This document shows positions 3,546 through 5,768 of a stretch of 5,768 nt of DNA, piece by piece; the first letter of the stretch is position 1, and every line of letters begins with the position of its first letter. The stretch lies in NCBI GenBank assembly GCA_009699025.1, contig WLOZ01000141.1, forward strand, positions 1 to 5,768. The letters run 5' to 3'. A program made the translations under genes and the position numbers. Below the pieces are notes generated by a model, which saw nothing but the letters and a program-made list of their open reading frames with translations, was not told where the DNA came from and did not search any database. The stretch is from Actinomycetota bacterium (GTDB taxonomy: Bacteria; Actinomycetota; Actinomycetes; S36-B12; CAIYMF01).

Positions 3546-5768
3546 TCACGAGACTCGCACCTTCTTGGCGGTGCTTCCGGGCCCACGTCCTGCTTCCGTG
3601 TAGGCGTACACGCGACACGACCAGGTGCCCTTTGTCACGGTGACGCGTCCTGCCGTCGCGGTCGCTGAGAACCGTCGCTGCGTGGTCGCCGACCCCTTCA
3701 CGCATACGATCCGATTGGCGGTGCGAGTGCCGCCATGACGCACGACCGCCTTCGACCACTTCATCGTCACGATTGCGCCTCTCACTGTCGCCGATACGCG
3801 GGTGGGGGCCGCCGGACGAGCTGGCGTCGTGGACGTGATTGAGGCGTAGGTACCTACTTGCACGTTCTGCGCCGCAACTCGCACGTCGTACCTGACACCA
3901 TCGGACAAATTCCTCAGCTTCACAGATCGAGCGCTCGTGAGCGTTGCCCACGTTGTCCACGTGCTGGTTCCGTGCTTGCGGTACTGCACCGTGTAGCCCG
4001 AGATCGCACCCCCTCCGTCAGAGGCCGGCTCTAACCACGCGAAGGACATCGACCCCTTTGCCTTGGCCGTCTGCCTCAAACTGCGAGGCGCCGTAGGAGC
4101 AGAGATGTAGTCCCACGCCGCGCTCGAGGGTGTCGAGCCTCCTGGTCCCGTGACGGTGATACCTACGTCGCTGCCGGACCCTGCAGGGGACAGTACGGTC
4201 AGCTGTGTGTCACTGACGACCGTCACCACCGTTCCTAGCGTTGAGCCGAACTCCACCGTGGTCGCTCCGGTGAAGTTCGCGCCGTCGATCGTGACTGCTG
4301 TGCCACCGAGGGAACTCCCCGACGACGGTGAGACTGTGGTGACGACCGGAGCAACCGCGAAACGGTAGGCGCCGGTCGAGGTGGCGTCTCCAAATGGCGA
4401 ATGAACGACGACGTCGCTGAGGTCAGCCACATGTGCCGGGGCAGCGACCGTGAGCTGCGAATCGGATACGACAGTGAGCGAGGTTGCTACTGTGCCGCCG
4501 ATGTCGACGGACGTCACATCGGTCAATCCGGTACCCGAGATCGTCACCGTGTTGCCGCCTCCGACCGGGCCAGCCTCCGGCGAGATGCTGGTGATGGTTG
4601 CGGGCGCGACATAGGTGATGGTGGCTGTAGCCGTGCCCACGGGTGTGAGGAACGACAGAGTCACGTCTCCCGCTGCATGCGGATCGGTCTCCGCGGTGAA
4701 CAGCGCCTGGCTCACTGACGCGTCGCGAGGAGGAACGGCTCCATCGACAGTGATCCCGATGTAGGCGCCCTTCAGCGCGGCGCCATTCACGGCGAATGGC
4801 GTTCCGCCGTCGACTGTGACCCGTGAGGGGGTCACCGAGGTGATGGTCGGCCCCGGCTGCACTGACGCCACATAGTTCAGGGCCGACGTGGCAGGATTCG
4901 TCGAAGTCATCGACCCGCCGACAAAGACCGCACCATAGCGGCCGCCGATCGCAACGGCGTTCGCATTACCGCCGTTGAACACGGTCGACATCCCCTGCCA
5001 GTTGTCGCCATTCCAGCGAGCGAAGTAGGAGGTATTGGCGACTTCCGAATCGCCATCCATGGCGGAAAGGAAGGAGCCGACAACGTACACCTGGTCCGCG
5101 GTATCGATCGTGAGATCAAAGGGGATGCCGTTCGAGAGGCCACCGTCGAGGGCGCTCCATGACGTGCCGTCCCACATCGCGGCCTGGTTGGCGCTCACGC
5201 CGCCGGCTGTCGAGAACGCCCCCACCACGTAGAGATGGTCGTGGCTGTCGATCGCTAGGTCGACATTCGCGGGAGCCGAGGGTCCCAGGCCGCTGCCCAC
5301 AGCGCCCCAGGTCGACGTTCCGGCATCCCACATGGCGATGGACGCCACCGTGGTCGCGCCTGCCTGCGTGAAGTCGCCCGCAACATACACGTTGCTCTCG
5401 GAATCGACGGCGATGCTGCGCACGCGAGCGTTGACGCCGGTGCCCAGGGGCTGCCAGGCGGTGCCCGTCCACTTGGCGACGTAGTTGAGTCCGGTTGAGC
5501 CACCGGCCAGGGAGAAGGTGCCACCAATATAGAGCGAACCGTCGGGGCCGAAGGCCATCGCGTAAACTTGTCCGTTGAGTTCCTGGCTCGAGTCGCCGAG
5601 GCCGTTCCAGACGGCTCCATCCCACATGGCGATGGATTTGGAGTAGGGAGCGGAGTTCGCGCTGCTGAATGCACCGCCGGCATAGAGGTAGCCCGAGGGA
5701 GAGAACCGCACTAATTCGGGGGTCACGTCGAAGGTGCCCATGGCCGACCAGGTGCTAGTCGCGATGTC
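3546..5768 (-). CDS. Large secreted protein with propeller-like repeats, three IPT/TIG and two fibronectin III domains (5' end outside window)
   Basis: The frame is open to the window edge, so ATG 5741 is internal (the preceding codons read STWSAMG, another copy of the repeat motif). Of 740 visible residues, 1-305 are six ~50-residue repeats of the type 'W-x-x-LG ... LYxGGxFSxAGG ... xxWDG'. Residues 306-387, 389-472 and 474-555 are IPT/TIG domains (ITSVTPS, ITSISPEAGPVGGG and TTVSPSSGSSLGG starts). Residues 557-649 are a clear fibronectin III domain, and 652-740 a divergent second one. Only two cysteines are visible (689 and 718), both in the last domain, where they could form a disulfide. 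No LPXTG signal or membrane helix ends the protein. I infer an extracellular or wall-associated binding or adhesion role; no catalytic motif is seen. Confidence 0.85.
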   Translation of the reverse strand, partial: DIATSTWSAMGTFDVTPELVRFSPSGYLYAGGAFSSANSAPYSKSIAMWDGAVWNGLGDSSQELNGQVYAMAFGPDGSLYIGGTFSLAGGSTGLNYVAKWTGTAWQPLGTGVNARVRSIAVDSESNVYVAGDFTQAGATTVASIAMWDAGTSTWGAVGSGLGPSAPANVDLAIDSHDHLYVVGAFSTAGGVSANQAAMWDGTSWSALDGGLSNGIPFDLTIDTADQVYVVGSFLSAMDGDSEVANTSYFARWNGDNWQGMSTVFNGGNANAVAIGGRYGAVFVGGSMTSTNPATSALNYVASVQPGPTITSVTPSRVTVDGGTPFAVNGAALKGAYIGITVDGAVPPRDASVSQALFTAETDPHAAGDVTLSFLTPVGTATATITYVAPATITSISPEAGPVGGGNTVTISGTGLTDVTSVDIGGTVATSLTVVSDSQLTVAAPAHVADLSDVVVHSPFGDATSTGAYRFAVAPVVTTVSPSSGSSLGGTAVTIDGANFTGATTVEFGSTLGTVVTVVSDTQLTVLSPAGSGSDVGITVTGPGGSTPSSAAWDYISAPTAPRSLRQTAKAKGSMSFAWLEPASDGGGAISGYTVQYRKHGTSTWTTWATLTSARSVKLRNLSDGVRYDVRVAAQNVQVGTYASITSTTPARPAAPTRVSATVRGAIVTMKWSKAVVRHGGTRTANRIVCVKGSATTQRRFSATATAGRVTVTKGTWSCRVYAYTEAGRGPGSTAKKVRVS
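4854..5768 (-). repeat. Six ~50-residue propeller-like protein repeats
   Basis: Marker tryptophans fall at visible residues 7, 54, 105, 154, 204 and 257 (contexts TWSAMG, VWNGLG, AWQPLG, TWGAVG, SWSALD, NWQGMS), with spacings of 47-53 residues. Each is followed about 20-30 residues later by a Y-x-x-G-x-F strand such as LYAGGAF, LYIGGTF, VYVAGDF, LYVVGAF and VYVVGSF. This resembles kelch- or Rax2-like beta-propeller blades. The first repeat starts outside the window, so the blade count is open. Confidence 0.7.

Noticed and set aside
3364..3960. 198-aa minus-strand frame overlapping the large gene's end
   Set aside because: It is an out-of-frame shadow of the second fibronectin III domain, with His/Arg-rich sequence and no domain.
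1..5768. CRISPR arrays, tRNA or rRNA genes, transposase genes
   Set aside because: No regularly spaced repeats, no cloverleaf-like or ribosomal sequence, and no transposase-like reading frame were seen on either strand.

Overview
The window looks like accessory DNA from a high-GC actinobacterium. The evidence is the GC-rich third codon positions, frequent GTG starts, two likely leaderless starts (ATG six bases after a TANNNT -10 hexamer), and a secreted protein built from propeller-like, IPT/TIG and fibronectin type III domains. The genus cannot be named from the sequence. Every gene I can support is on the minus strand, so the region reads from high to low coordinates.

From 5768 down to 3546 is the 3' part of a large, probably secreted beta-repeat protein whose N-terminus lies outside the window. 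A 214-bp gap follows (3332-3545), holding an imperfect stem-loop and a promoter candidate. Next is a type II toxin-antitoxin pair: a ParD-like antitoxin (2951-3331, GTG start with a perfect Shine-Dalgarno) and, 6 bases later, a zeta-type P-loop kinase toxin (2351-2944).

Directly after the kinase stop codon lies a broken copy of a BrnT-like toxin gene. It has lost its 5' half and carries an in-frame TAG near the 3' end, but it is followed by an intact ribbon-helix-helix antitoxin gene (1859-2179). A Coq4-family protein comes next (717-1709), with the complete HDxxH-x11-E metal motif. At the low end is the intact version of the same module: a BrnT-like toxin (104-400) overlapping a ribbon-helix-helix antitoxin that runs off the window edge (1-117). 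The intact toxin is preceded by a perfect 16-bp inverted repeat that contains its whole predicted promoter.

The two BrnT-like modules are direct repeats: 274 bp are colinear without gaps at about 89% identity, 2062 bp apart. My reading is that the module was duplicated. One copy then lost its toxin and promoter at a junction with the ParD-like/zeta operon, leaving an orphan antitoxin that probably depends on transcription from that operon. If this antitoxin still recognises the intact toxin or its operator, the two systems are cross-wired. The Coq4-like gene sits as cargo between the repeats.
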